A DNA stretch of 64,000 nucleotides from Lichenicola sp964658455 (GCA_964658455.1 CAZZZA010000003.1:5987-69986), one strand, 5' to 3'. Counted from the first letter of the stretch, positions 16,927-25,436 are shown. Numbers and translations: made by a program. Notes: generated from the sequence alone by a model not told the origin.

Positions 16927-17934
16927 ATGAGCGATACGACGATGCGCGCCATCAGTGTGCGCCACGATCTCGGCATCGAGCTGATCGAGACCCCGGCCCC
17001 CTCGCCCGCCGACGACGAGATCGTGCTGATGCCGCTGGCTGCCGGGATCTGCGGCACCGACCTGCACATCGTCAAAGGCGAGTTCCCGCAGGCGGTGTTT
17101 CCGGTGATCCCGCTGCACGAATTCGCCGGCCGGGTCGTGGCGGTGGGGCGGAACGTGCGCGGGTTCCGCGAGGGCGACCTGGCCACCGCCGACCCCAACA
17201 TCGCCTGCGGCGCCTGCCGCTGGTGCCGGGCCAGCCGGCCGAATTTGTGCGAGCGCCTCGCGGTGACCGGCGTGACCCGACCGGGCGCCGCGGCGGAGCG
17301 GGTCGCGGTGCCGGCCCGTTGCGCCCACCTGCTCCCCACAGGGCTCACCCCCGCGCAGGGCGCCATGGTCGAGCCGCTGGCGTGCGCCTGCAATGCGCTG
17401 ACCCGCGCCGGCTCGCTGAAGGACAAGCGCGTGCTGGTACTGGGCAGCGGCATCATGGGGCTGCTGATCACCCTGGCCGGCCGTCGCGACCGGCCCGCAG
17501 AGATCTGGGTCTCCGATCCGGCACCGGCCAAGCACCCGGTCGCCCGCGGCGTCGGTGCGGACCGGGTGGTGCAGCCCTCCGACCTCGCCGGTGAGCGCTT
17601 CGACGTCGTGTTCGAGGCGGCCGGCGTTCCGGCGGCGGCGCAGCAGGTGATGGAGCTGCTCAACCCGATGGGGGTGTGGATGCAGGTCGGCGTGCTCGCA
17701 CCCGATGCGCGCGTGGCGCTGTCGCCGTTCCTGGTGTTCGAGCGCGAGATCAGCATCATCGGTTCGAACTCGCTCGCCGACAAGTTTCCGATGGCCCTCG
17801 AGCTGATGCCGGACATCGCGAAACAGGCCGATACCCTGATCACCAACAAGGTCAGCGTCTGGGACTTCGACGCCGCGCTCGCGAGCGCGCGCGGACCGCG
17901 CTCGGTCAAGACCCAGGTCACCTTCGACATCTGA
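16927..17934 (+). CDS. Zinc-dependent alcohol dehydrogenase (polyol dehydrogenase-like)
   Basis: 335-aa medium-chain dehydrogenase. Catalytic zinc ligands are visible in ICGTD (Cys), LHEFAG (His-Glu) and the later VEPLA. The structural zinc site has four cysteines in CGACRWCRASRPNLC. The nucleotide-binding segment is VLVLGSGIMGLL. It is related to sorbitol/threonine/L-idonate dehydrogenases. It sits between the SDR and an aldolase, which suggests that a substrate is oxidised once or twice before aldol cleavage. Confidence 0.93.
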   Translation: MSDTTMRAISVRHDLGIELIETPAPSPADDEIVLMPLAAGICGTDLHIVKGEFPQAVFPVIPLHEFAGRVVAVGRNVRGFREGDLATADPNIACGACRWCRASRPNLCERLAVTGVTRPGAAAERVAVPARCAHLLPTGLTPAQGAMVEPLACACNALTRAGSLKDKRVLVLGSGIMGLLITLAGRRDRPAEIWVSDPAPAKHPVARGVGADRVVQPSDLAGERFDVVFEAAGVPAAAQQVMELLNPMGVWMQVGVLAPDARVALSPFLVFEREISIIGSNSLADKFPMALELMPDIAKQADTLITNKVSVWDFDAALASARGPRSVKTQVTFDI

Positions 17935-17949
17935 AAGAGGAATACCGTC

Positions 17950-18768
17950 ATGTCCGATATCAAGAACGTTCCCAACCTCGCGCACGGCTACCGGATGCAG
18001 CGGCTGTTCCCGGCGACGCAGGCCGCGATCATCTGCCCGATCGACCATGGGCTGATCTTTCCGCGCGAGCGCATGAAGGGTCTGGAGGCGCCGGCGCGCA
18101 CCCTCAGCGGGCTCTCCGGTCAAGGCGCGACCGGTTTCATGATGAGCCCCGGCATCGTCAAGCAGACCCAGGTCGAGCTGGGCCAGAAGGGCCATCTGTC
18201 GCGGGTGATGGCCATCGATTCGTTCTGGCCGATCACCGATGCGGCGAGCGGCTTCGGCAACCTGATCGCAACGGTGGAGGACGCGGTCCGTCTCGGCGTC
18301 GACTGCGTCAAGCTGCTGATGCCGTGGAACGTGCCGAACGAGCAGAAGGTCGCGCTGACCGAGCGGCTCGGCAAGGTGATCTCCGAGGCCGCCAGGTGGC
18401 AGATGCCGGTCATGGTCGAGCCGGTGCTGATCGGCGCCGAGCGCACCAAGGAGGTCCTGGCGGAGGAGTTCGAGATCTCGCGCATCGCTTACGATCTCGG
18501 CGCCGACATCATCAAGATCGCCTTTCCCGGCGCCGAGGCGACGGCGCGGCTGGTCGACGAGCTGCAGGTCCCGCTGGTGATCGCTGGCGGTCCGCTGCTG
18601 CCGGGCGACCTGAAGCAGGCGCTGCGCGAGGTCGAGGATGCGGTGAGCGCCGGCGCGCAGGGCCTCATCGTCGGCCGCAATGTCTGGTCGCGCGACGCGT
18701 CGGCGGCGGCCGAGATGATGGCCGAGCTGGGCCGGATCGCGCGCGATCACCACAAGCGGCTCTGGTAA
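17950..18768 (+). CDS. Class I aldolase, DhnA/FbaB-LsrF family
   Basis: 272-aa TIM-barrel aldolase. The N-terminal PIDHGLIF is typical of DhnA-type fructose-bisphosphate/AI-2 aldolases; GADIIKIAFPG holds the likely Schiff-base lysine, and GGPLLPGD plus GLIVGRNVW form the phosphate-binding end of the barrel. Families with this fold include FbaB, LsrF and ADH synthase. In this operon, downstream of two dehydrogenases and next to two kinases, it probably cleaves a ketose phosphate into a triose (phosphate) and an aldehyde. That assignment is inference. Confidence 0.9.
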   Translation: MSDIKNVPNLAHGYRMQRLFPATQAAIICPIDHGLIFPRERMKGLEAPARTLSGLSGQGATGFMMSPGIVKQTQVELGQKGHLSRVMAIDSFWPITDAASGFGNLIATVEDAVRLGVDCVKLLMPWNVPNEQKVALTERLGKVISEAARWQMPVMVEPVLIGAERTKEVLAEEFEISRIAYDLGADIIKIAFPGAEATARLVDELQVPLVIAGGPLLPGDLKQALREVEDAVSAGAQGLIVGRNVWSRDASAAAEMMAELGRIARDHHKRLW

Positions 18769-18779
18769 TCCCGAACCGG

Positions 18780-20189
18780 ATGGCAACGCCACGGGCCCGG
18801 ACCGGCCGGCAGGTCTGGTGCGGGATCGATATCGGCACCACCAACGTCAAGGCGTTGCTGGTGGACGCGGCCGGCGAGGTGCTGGCGCGCGCCTCCAGGC
18901 CGACTCCTCGGGTGCCGGACGCGTTCGGCGCCTGCACCGATGCCGACCAGATCTTCGAGCTGGTCGAGGAACTCATCCTGCTGGCGTGGCGCGAGGCACG
19001 GCTGTCATCGCCGTTGCTCGGCCTGTGCGTCGGCGGCGTCGGCGAGGACGGGGTGCTGCTCGACCGCGCGCTGCGGCCGCTCGAGCTGTCGATCCCCTGG
19101 AACGACCGCCGGGCGGCGGCGCAGGCCGACCGGTTGTCGGCTTCGCCCTTGTGGCGCGGGCCCGGCAGCCCGGTGATGGAGCCGACCAGGACCGCCGCGA
19201 AATGGGCCTGGCTGCGCGACAATCGCCCCGCCGCGCTGCAGGACACCGCGACGTGGGTGGCGCTGACCGACTACCCGGCGACGCGCTGGACCGGCCGTCC
19301 GTTCATGAGCCGCACCCTGGCCAGCCGGACCGCCTGCTACGATGCCCTCGGCCGCGCCTGGCTGCCGGACCTGCTCGCCGCCAGCGGCGCGCCTCCGCTG
19401 CCGCCGGTGCTGTCCGGCGGCGAGATCGTCGGGCCGGCCCGGTCCGAACGGCTGCGGGCACAGGGCGTGATCGCGGAACGAACCATGGTGGTGGCGGGCG
19501 GCCACGACCATCCGATGGGCGCCTTCCTGGTCTGCGGCACCGCGCCGGGGGCGATCCTGGATTCGATGGGCACCGCCGAGCTGATCTATGTCGAGGGCGA
19601 CGGCAGCGGCGCCGCCGGCGCATCCGATCACGGCTTCCACACCTCGGCATCGATGCTCGACGGCCGCACCGCCTGGCTCGCGGTGCTGGAACTCTCGCGG
19701 ATGCTGGAGCCGTTGCAGGCGGCGGACCACCCGCTGCAGGCGCTGTTCGCGTCGGTCATGGCGGGCGACCCGATTCAGGGCGCTCCGGGCGCCGGCGGCC
19801 AGCGCTTCGCCCCCGGCGACGACAGCTCGGCGTTCGCGCCGCGGGCACCCGGCGCGGACCGCCTGCGCGCGGTGCTGGAAGGCGGCGCCAGGGCCACGCG
19901 ATCGCTGATCGCCCAGGCGGACCGGCTGGCCGGTGCGCCGGAGCCCGGACCGGTGTTCGTCGCCGGCGGCTGGGGCCGGTCGGACAGCCTGCTGCAGCTG
20001 CGCGCCGACATCATCGGCCGGCCGCTGCGCCGGGTCAGCGAGCCGCAGCTCTCCGCGCTCGGCAGCGCGCATCTGGCGGCCCGCGGCACCGGCGCCGTGC
20101 TGCCGATCACGCTCGGCACGCACAGCTTCGCACCGGATCCCGGGATGACGGCGGTCTACGCGCGGCATTTCGGGACCGATCCGGCATGA
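18780..20189 (+). CDS. FGGY-family carbohydrate kinase
   Basis: 469-aa sugar kinase, second FGGY kinase in the window but clearly divergent from the first. The N-terminus VWCGIDIGTTNVKALLVD carries the phosphate-1 motif, and FVAGGWGRSDSLLQLRAD the C-terminal adenosine region. VVAGGHDHPMGAF is typical of the family. The ATG at 18780 lies 11 bases after the aldolase stop; the open frame extends far upstream only because it shadows the aldolase and dehydrogenase genes. It probably phosphorylates the ketose produced by the dehydrogenases, before aldol cleavage. Confidence 0.9.
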   Translation: MATPRARTGRQVWCGIDIGTTNVKALLVDAAGEVLARASRPTPRVPDAFGACTDADQIFELVEELILLAWREARLSSPLLGLCVGGVGEDGVLLDRALRPLELSIPWNDRRAAAQADRLSASPLWRGPGSPVMEPTRTAAKWAWLRDNRPAALQDTATWVALTDYPATRWTGRPFMSRTLASRTACYDALGRAWLPDLLAASGAPPLPPVLSGGEIVGPARSERLRAQGVIAERTMVVAGGHDHPMGAFLVCGTAPGAILDSMGTAELIYVEGDGSGAAGASDHGFHTSASMLDGRTAWLAVLELSRMLEPLQAADHPLQALFASVMAGDPIQGAPGAGGQRFAPGDDSSAFAPRAPGADRLRAVLEGGARATRSLIAQADRLAGAPEPGPVFVAGGWGRSDSLLQLRADIIGRPLRRVSEPQLSALGSAHLAARGTGAVLPITLGTHSFAPDPGMTAVYARHFGTDPA

Positions 20190-20205
20190 ATGGAAGCAGA
20201 ACGTC

Positions 20206-21936
20206 ATGAAGAAGCTGATCAACGATCCGAAATCCGTCGTGCCGCAGATGCTCGAGGGGCTGGCGACGCTGCATCCCGGCCATGCCCTGCTCGAGAACGA
20301 GAACGTGCTGCTGCGCGCGGATCTCCCGCCGCCGGCGGCGCGGCGCGGCGTGGCGCTGATCTCCGGCGGCGGCGCCGGCCACGAGCCGGCCCATGCCGGC
20401 TATGTCGGCGAGGGCATGCTGTCCGCCGCCGTCACCGGGGAGGTCTTCACCTCGCCCAGCACCGACGCCGTGCTGGCCGCGATCCGGGCGGTGGCCGGCG
20501 CGGACGGCGTGCTGCTGATCGTCAAGAACTATACCGGTGACCGGCTGAATTTCGGCCTCGCCGCCGAGCGCGCGCGGGGCGAGGGCATTGCCGTCGAGCT
20601 GGTCGTGGTCGCCGACGACGTGTCGCTGCGCGATACCGTCGAGGCCGGACGACGGCGCGGCGTCGCCGGCACGGTGCTGGTGCACAAGGTGGCGGGCGCC
20701 GCCGCTGCCGCCGGGCTGCCGCTGTCCGAGGTCGCGCGCGAGGCAAGCGAGGCGGCCGCCGCGGTGGGCACGATGGGGGTGGCGCTGGGCGCCTGCACCG
20801 TGCCGGCCGCCGGCCGCGCCGGTTTCACGCTCGGCGACGACGAGATGGAACTCGGACTCGGGATCCATGGCGAACGCGGCGTCCGGCGCGCGCCGCTCGA
20901 GCCCGCCGACGCCATCGTCGGCACCATCCTCGAGACGATCCTCGACGATGCCGGGATCGCCGCCGGGGAGCAGGTCGCGCTGCTGGTCAACGGCCTGGGC
21001 GGCACACCGCCGATGGAGCTTGCGATCGTCGCCGCAACCGCCGTCGCCCAGTTGCGGGGGCGCGGCATCCAGGTGGCGAGGGCCTGGTGCGGCAGCCTGC
21101 TGACCGCACTCGAGATGCCGGGCTGTTCGCTGTCGGTGATGCGGCTCGACCCGCTGCGGCTGCGGCGCCTCGATGCGCCGACCACCGCACCCGCCTGGCC
21201 GCGCGGCGGCGCGCTGGCCGAGCCGGTCGCCCGCATGGCCGCACCGCGCGCCAGCGTCACCGCCGCCGAGCCGTTCCGCGACGAACCCGAACAGGGCCGA
21301 GCGCTGCGGGACGCCGCGCTGGCGATCGCGGCGGCGCTGGAGGCGGAGGAGCCGAGGCTGACCGACCTCGACAGCATCGCCGGCGATGGCGACCTCGGCA
21401 TCTCCATGGCGCGTGGCGCCGCCGCGATCCGGGAGATCCCGCCCGCTTCCTGGAGCAGCGCCGCCGCCGGGCTGGCGGCGATGGGCGAGGCCCTGAGCCG
21501 GGCGATCGGCGGCAGCTCCGGTCCATTCTATGCGGCCGCGTTGCTGCGTGCCGCCCGCAGCCTCGGTGCGTGCGATCGGGTCACGCCCGGCGACTGGGCG
21601 GCCGCCTTCGACCGCGGCGTGGCCAGCGTGTCCGATCTCGGCGGGGCGCGTCCCGGAGACCGCACCATGCTCGATGCGCTGCGTCCGGCGGCCGACGCGT
21701 TCGAGGGCGCCATCGCCGCCGGCCGGCCGGTCGCCGCGGCGCTCTCGGCGATGCTGGAGGCGGGGGAGCGCGGCGCGGCGGCGACCGCCGGCATGAAGCC
21801 GCGCCTGGGCCGTGCCGCCTATCTCGGCGACCGGGCCGCCGGCGTGCCCGATGCCGGCGCCGCGGCGGTGGCGATCTGGCTGCGCGCGCTCGCCGGCCAC
21901 CTGTCCGGCGGCACGCAAGCCGGCCAGCCCGGATAG
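20206..21936 (+). CDS. ATP-dependent dihydroxyacetone-type kinase, DhaK-DhaL fusion
   Basis: 576-aa two-domain kinase. The DhaK part (about 1-330) has SGGGAGHEPAHAGYVG and GIHGERG, where the histidine forms the covalent hemiaminal with a short ketose. The DhaL part (about 370-570) has the ADP/Mg motif GDGDLGISMARGAA. Fused DhaK-DhaL enzymes phosphorylate dihydroxyacetone or erythrulose with ATP. Last gene of the operon. With the aldolase and FGGY kinase upstream it could salvage the unphosphorylated triose or tetrulose. Start ATG at 20206 follows GAAGCAGAACGTC. Confidence 0.93.
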   Translation: MKKLINDPKSVVPQMLEGLATLHPGHALLENENVLLRADLPPPAARRGVALISGGGAGHEPAHAGYVGEGMLSAAVTGEVFTSPSTDAVLAAIRAVAGADGVLLIVKNYTGDRLNFGLAAERARGEGIAVELVVVADDVSLRDTVEAGRRRGVAGTVLVHKVAGAAAAAGLPLSEVAREASEAAAAVGTMGVALGACTVPAAGRAGFTLGDDEMELGLGIHGERGVRRAPLEPADAIVGTILETILDDAGIAAGEQVALLVNGLGGTPPMELAIVAATAVAQLRGRGIQVARAWCGSLLTALEMPGCSLSVMRLDPLRLRRLDAPTTAPAWPRGGALAEPVARMAAPRASVTAAEPFRDEPEQGRALRDAALAIAAALEAEEPRLTDLDSIAGDGDLGISMARGAAAIREIPPASWSSAAAGLAAMGEALSRAIGGSSGPFYAAALLRAARSLGACDRVTPGDWAAAFDRGVASVSDLGGARPGDRTMLDALRPAADAFEGAIAAGRPVAAALSAMLEAGERGAAATAGMKPRLGRAAYLGDRAAGVPDAGAAAVAIWLRALAGHLSGGTQAGQPG

Positions 21937-21943
21937 GCGCCGG

Positions 21944-21965
21944 GGCGGCGGCTTCACCCGCCGCC
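21944..21965. terminator. GC-rich hairpin between converging genes
   Basis: GGCGGCGG (21944-21951), a 6-base loop, then CCGCCGCC (21958-21965): a perfect 8-bp stem just after the kinase stop and overlapping the 3' end of the opposing reductase gene. There is no T-tract, so an intrinsic terminator is only possible. Confidence 0.35.
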
Positions 21966-23231
21966 GCCACCCCCGTCGCCCCGGGCCGTGGCTGCAGCGC
22001 GGGCCGGGCATGCGGCGCTCCAGCGCCGGTACTGTCTCGCGCGATACCTGGCCTCGATCTGCGCGGTGACGAGCGCCCACAGCGGCGAGACGCTGGCCCG
22101 TGTCGCGCGGCCGCGACTCAGCCGGACGAGCTGGTAGCGCACCGCCGACATATGCGCCGTCGAGGCGAGCGGCTTGTTCCGCCAGCTGATCGGTTTCAGC
22201 GCGGGCGCATCGTCGCCGCCGCGCCGCCATCTGTCGGGAAGGTCGGGACGGATCGCGATCGCGGTGGCGATGCCGGCCATCGCGACGCCGCTGTCGATCA
22301 CCGCTTCCGCCACCGCACGCCGGCGGATGCCGCCGGTCACCATCAGCGGCATCGCCGCGACATCGGCGATCTCCCGCGCGAACTCGAGGAAATAGGCCTC
22401 GCGAGCGAGCGTGCGCGCGTCGCGTGCGCTTCCCATCATCGCCGGCGCCTCGTAGCTGCCGCCGGAGAGTTCGACAAGGTCGACGCCGAGCGGCGCGAGC
22501 ATGCCGACGACGGCACGGGCGTCGTCCGGCGAGAAGCCGCCGCGCTGGAAGTCGGCCGAATTGAGCTTCACCGCTACCGCGAAGGCGGGCGAGACCGACG
22601 CGCGCACCGCGCGGACGATGTCGAGCAGCAGCCGCGCCCGGTTCGCGAGGCTTCCACCCCATGCGTCGGTCCGGCGGTTGGCGAGCGGCGACAGGAACTG
22701 GCTGAGCAGGTAGCCGTGCGCGGCGTGGATCTCGACACCGGTGAAGCCGGCGCGCTCGGCCAGCGCCGACGTCGCGGCGAAGCGGCGGACCACATCGGCG
22801 ATATCGGCGGCGGTCATCGCGCGTGGCATCGGGAACAGGCCGGACTGCCTGCCGAGATCGAGCCGGATCGCCGAAGGGGCGAGCGTCTGCTGCCCGAGAT
22901 CCGCCGGCATCTGGCGCCCTGGATGGTTGATCTGCATCCAGGCCTGCGCACCCCCGGCCCGGGCCGCCCTGGCCCATTCGGCGAAACGGCCGAGATGCCG
23001 GTCGTCCTCCAGAACCACCCCGGCCGGACCGGTCATGGCGCGGGCATCGACCATGACGTTGCCGGTGATGACGAGCCCGGCGCCGCCTGCGCCCCACGCA
23101 CGATACAGGCGGATCAGCGCCTCGGACGGCGCGTGGTCGGCGTCCGCCATGTTCTCCTCCATCGCCGCCTTGGCGATGCGGTTCGGGATGGTCGCGCCGC
23201 ACGGCAGCGCGAGGGACGAGAACAGGGACAT
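21954..23231 (-). CDS. NADH:flavin oxidoreductase, old yellow enzyme family
   Basis: 425-aa FMN enzyme with a TIM-barrel OYE fold. Visible family motifs are KAAMEENMAD near the N-terminus, MQINHPGRQ, the active-site HAAHGYLLSQFLSP and the FMN-phosphate part GGIRRRAVAE. OYEs reduce activated alkenes or are involved in detoxification using NAD(P)H. The start at MSLFSSLALP (23231) fits the family; the upstream frame passes through the promoter. The C-terminal ~15 residues are an Ala/Gly-rich tail that coincides with the terminator hairpin. Divergent MerR gene predicts induction by an electrophile or redox signal. Confidence 0.92.
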   Translation of the reverse strand: MSLFSSLALPCGATIPNRIAKAAMEENMADADHAPSEALIRLYRAWGAGGAGLVITGNVMVDARAMTGPAGVVLEDDRHLGRFAEWARAARAGGAQAWMQINHPGRQMPADLGQQTLAPSAIRLDLGRQSGLFPMPRAMTAADIADVVRRFAATSALAERAGFTGVEIHAAHGYLLSQFLSPLANRRTDAWGGSLANRARLLLDIVRAVRASVSPAFAVAVKLNSADFQRGGFSPDDARAVVGMLAPLGVDLVELSGGSYEAPAMMGSARDARTLAREAYFLEFAREIADVAAMPLMVTGGIRRRAVAEAVIDSGVAMAGIATAIAIRPDLPDRWRRGGDDAPALKPISWRNKPLASTAHMSAVRYQLVRLSRGRATRASVSPLWALVTAQIEARYRARQYRRWSAACPARAAATARGDGGGGGG

Positions 23232-23259
23232 TGCCGGGGCTCCTGGATGCGCTTGATTC

Positions 23260-23290
23260 CGTATAACCTTTGACCCAGGTTCAAGGTCAA
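23260..23290 (-). promoter_or_regulatory. MerR-type promoter with 19-bp spacer
   Basis: On the minus strand TTGACC (23290-23285) and TATACG (23265-23260) are separated by 19 bases. The spacer carries an imperfect dyad (ACCTT-arm pairs with AGGT-arm, centre near 23275). The long spacer with an internal dyad is the hallmark of promoters activated by MerR-family proteins through DNA untwisting. It would drive the reductase gene. Confidence 0.7.
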
Positions 23291-23308
23291 CGTGGCAGTG
23301 GGGCATGC

Positions 23309-23734
23309 ATGAGGATCGGCGAACTGGCGTCGCGCAGCGGGCTCTCCCCGTCCCGCATCCGCTTCTACGAGAAGATCGGCCTGCTCAGGACCGTCGACCG
23401 GCGCGCGAACGGCTACCGCTGCTACCCGCCGGATGCGCTCGTCGTGCTCGAGGTGATCGCGACCGCACAGGAAGCGGGCTTCAGCCTGGACGCGATCCGG
23501 ACCCTGATGCCTGCCAATCTCGAACGGTGGGATCACGCGGCGCTGGTCTCCACGCTGCGCGCCAAGCTCGCCGAGATCGGCAGGCTCCAGGAACGGCTGA
23601 CCCGGACCAGGTCCCGCCTGGAGCGGCTGGTCGGGGAAATCGAGGCAAGGCCGGACGACATCGACTGCGCCGCCAATGCGCGTCGCGTGCTGTCGCGTCT
23701 GTTCGACGAGGAGGGCGCGGCGGCGGCCGGCTAG
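23309..23734 (+). CDS. MerR-family transcriptional regulator
   Basis: 141-aa regulator. Winged helix at the N-terminus (MRIGELASRSGLSPSRIRFYEKIGLL), then a long coiled coil (about 80-120). No cysteine pair typical of metal sensors is seen; one Cys lies near the C-terminus (IDCAAN), so metal sensing is not supported. It resembles regulators divergent from oxidoreductases. The start at 23309 aligns with the family. It probably activates the adjacent OYE gene from the 19-bp-spacer promoter. Confidence 0.92.
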   Translation: MRIGELASRSGLSPSRIRFYEKIGLLRTVDRRANGYRCYPPDALVVLEVIATAQEAGFSLDAIRTLMPANLERWDHAALVSTLRAKLAEIGRLQERLTRTRSRLERLVGEIEARPDDIDCAANARRVLSRLFDEEGAAAAG

Positions 23735-23850
23735 AGCCGTTCGAGCACCTGCTTCGCGGTTGCCCTGGCCGAGAACGGGTTCTGCCCCGTCACCAGCCGG
23801 CCATCGACGACGACATTGGGCGCGAACGGCAGCAGCGCCTTCTCATGGAG
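23731..23850 (-). pseudogene. C-terminal remnant of DJ-1/PfpI family protein
   Basis: The minus strand encodes about 38 residues ending LVTGQNPFSARATAKQVLERL-stop, preceded by APNVVVDGR. This is the conserved C-terminus of DJ-1/PfpI/ThiJ-type proteins. No matching N-terminal part follows on this strand: beyond about 23850 the sequence belongs to a different gene on the plus strand. The stop overlaps the MerR stop. It is a truncated relic, probably of a gene that once sat convergent with merR. Confidence 0.65.
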
Positions 23851-23861
23851 GGAGCAGGACG

Positions 23862-24365
23862 GTGGCTAAGATCCCGACTGACCCGAAAGAGGAGCGACTT
23901 GCCGAACCGCAACCAGTTAAGGTCTGTGGAGAAATGACGCGCGTCGATGGCGGGACGACGGAAAGCCCGGTGTGCTGGCAATGCGGAGCACCTGCAGATG
24001 CGGCCTGCACCTATTTCCAGAAACTATGCATTGCCAGGGATCTCCACGCGAACGCCCGAGGCCTCCCGGTGACGCATGGCTGGGAAAGCGACACGGTACA
24101 GATCCCCGTGCCGCGCTGCGCGCGCTGCCAGTTCCGAAATTCGATCATCGCGCTCCTCATCGGCGCAGCGACATTCGTGGGCGCGGCGGTCGGTGGACTG
24201 GCGTTTCCCTCTCGCGGCTGGACGACGATTGCGGGCGGGGTCGCAGCGCTTGTGACGCTAGGCCTTGCAATGCGAATCTACGAAAGGGCGTTCCGTTTGC
24301 GCAACGTCGGATCGTATCCGCTGATTCAGCAGTTCCGCAAGGACGGCTGGTCTGACCTGGCCTGA
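23862..24365 (+). CDS. Hypothetical membrane protein with paired CxxC motifs
   Basis: 167-aa protein of unknown function. The chosen GTG at 23862 is preceded by GGAGGGAGCAGGAC; the longer frame upstream overlaps merR and the relic and is unlikely. A cytoplasmic part contains CWQCG and, ~50 residues later, CARCQ, probably forming a zinc ribbon. Two adjacent hydrophobic segments follow (SIIALLIGAATFVGAAVGG and TIAGGVAALVTLGLA), then a short charged tail. The start region immediately abuts the DJ-1 relic, so the gene may have arrived by the rearrangement that removed that gene. Confidence 0.6.
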   Translation: MAKIPTDPKEERLAEPQPVKVCGEMTRVDGGTTESPVCWQCGAPADAACTYFQKLCIARDLHANARGLPVTHGWESDTVQIPVPRCARCQFRNSIIALLIGAATFVGAAVGGLAFPSRGWTTIAGGVAALVTLGLAMRIYERAFRLRNVGSYPLIQQFRKDGWSDLA

Positions 24366-24710
24366 CCGCGGTCACTCGATCCAGCAGAGAAACTTGCCAG
24401 GAATCGACACCGGGTTGTGTTGAACCCCGAGATCGTCTCCATGCGCTCCTTTCATTCTCGTCCCGTTCCCGCGTATGCTTTTCGCTCCGGCAAACCCCAG
24501 ATCTTCGGCTGGGGCGCGAGTGCTGGCCGCATCCTGGTCAGCCGGGCAGGAACCGAGCGACCGGACCTGTTCGCGGGGCGGCGGGGAGGCCAGCGATCGT
24601 CCGGGCGGAGGTGATCCGCTAGGCGCTGACCCAATCCCTCGACGACGGCCGCGTTGAGCTCGACAACAATCCCGCCGAGCGGGCGATCCGCCTGAACCGC
24701 CAGGCATTTT
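24366..24710. other. 345-base gene-free stretch with an IS66 relic
   Basis: No intact gene. The last ~90 bases are an IS66 transposase fragment (see the entry at 24619). Nothing else recognisable was seen in 24366-24615, although its base composition is similar to coding DNA. Confidence 0.5.
24619..24706 (+). mobile_element. IS66-family transposase fragment (TnpC)
   Basis: The plus-strand translation reads ALTQSLDDGRVELDNNPAER then AIRLNRQ, which matches the catalytic DDE-end of IS66 TnpC (consensus LDDGR-ELDNN-AERAIR). An in-frame TAG sits just before it and the conserved continuation is missing, so only about 28 residues survive. No terminal repeats were identified. Confidence 0.7.
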
Positions 24711-25436
24711 CTACTTATGATTTGGGAAATAACATGGTGCATAGGTCGCTATTTTAGCCTTTACTTGTGCTTCCGTCTCTGGGAGGTGGAGCGCCATGCG
24801 CCGTGTTTCCACGCCCTCAGGATCCTGCACTTCATAAAGCGCCCAACGATGATCTTTACAGACGAACTGACTTCCATAAAGTTGCGGACAATGCTGTAGC
24901 ATTGCAACGCGATCGACAAGTAACGCGTAATTCGATGGATCTACATCACCTTTCAGGGCTGCCGGACGCATCCGATCGAGCATTGCGCTCATGAATGCTG
25001 GATCGTCAGTTTGATGTTGGGCTACGCTCCAGGCTGCCTCCGATGCGGATTTACCGTAGGCGGATATTGTGAACCAGCCATATTTGGGCAGCATCTGCAC
25101 GAGGGCAGCGCGATCGGATGCGTCCTGCGCATCAATCTCGCGCCAGATCTGGGTGGATGCGAGGTCTCTCTGCTCAGGCGGGAGCGTGGTAAGGTCGATC
25201 ATCTGCATGACGTTGCGTCCGGCTTGATCCAGTTCGCCTAGTCTGATGAGTTTGGCGGACGTGTCCCTCGCTGGTCCTTCCTTGTCGTGCGCCAATCTTA
25301 CTCGCTCTAGGGCTTCATGGACGGGTGCGATCCGAGCCTGCGCATCCGGCGACAACGTTGTAGCCCAAGCGCCTGGGTATCTTCCTGTGAAAACCAGGAG
25401 GAGTATCACTAGCCGTATTCGCGATGCACACACCAT
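24711..25436 (-). CDS. Exported protein, DUF6624-like
   Basis: 241-aa protein with an N-terminal hydrophobic signal (IRLVILLLVFTG, cleavage near AWAT). The mature part has the pattern seen in DUF6624 proteins: a tryptophan/glycine stretch KYGWFTISAYGKSASEAAW, AQHQTDDPAFMSAML and LLVDRVAMLQHCPQLYGSQF. Function unknown. The C-terminus (APCYFPNHK) abuts the IS66 relic, whose junction may have altered the final residues. Lower GC than neighbours suggests horizontal origin. Confidence 0.65.
   Translation of the reverse strand: MVCASRIRLVILLLVFTGRYPGAWATTLSPDAQARIAPVHEALERVRLAHDKEGPARDTSAKLIRLGELDQAGRNVMQMIDLTTLPPEQRDLASTQIWREIDAQDASDRAALVQMLPKYGWFTISAYGKSASEAAWSVAQHQTDDPAFMSAMLDRMRPAALKGDVDPSNYALLVDRVAMLQHCPQLYGSQFVCKDHRWALYEVQDPEGVETRRMALHLPETEAQVKAKIATYAPCYFPNHK

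Noticed and set aside
17676..18779. Upstream extension of the second FGGY kinase reading frame
   Set aside because: This part lies within the zinc dehydrogenase and aldolase genes in another frame; family similarity begins at the ATG at 18780.
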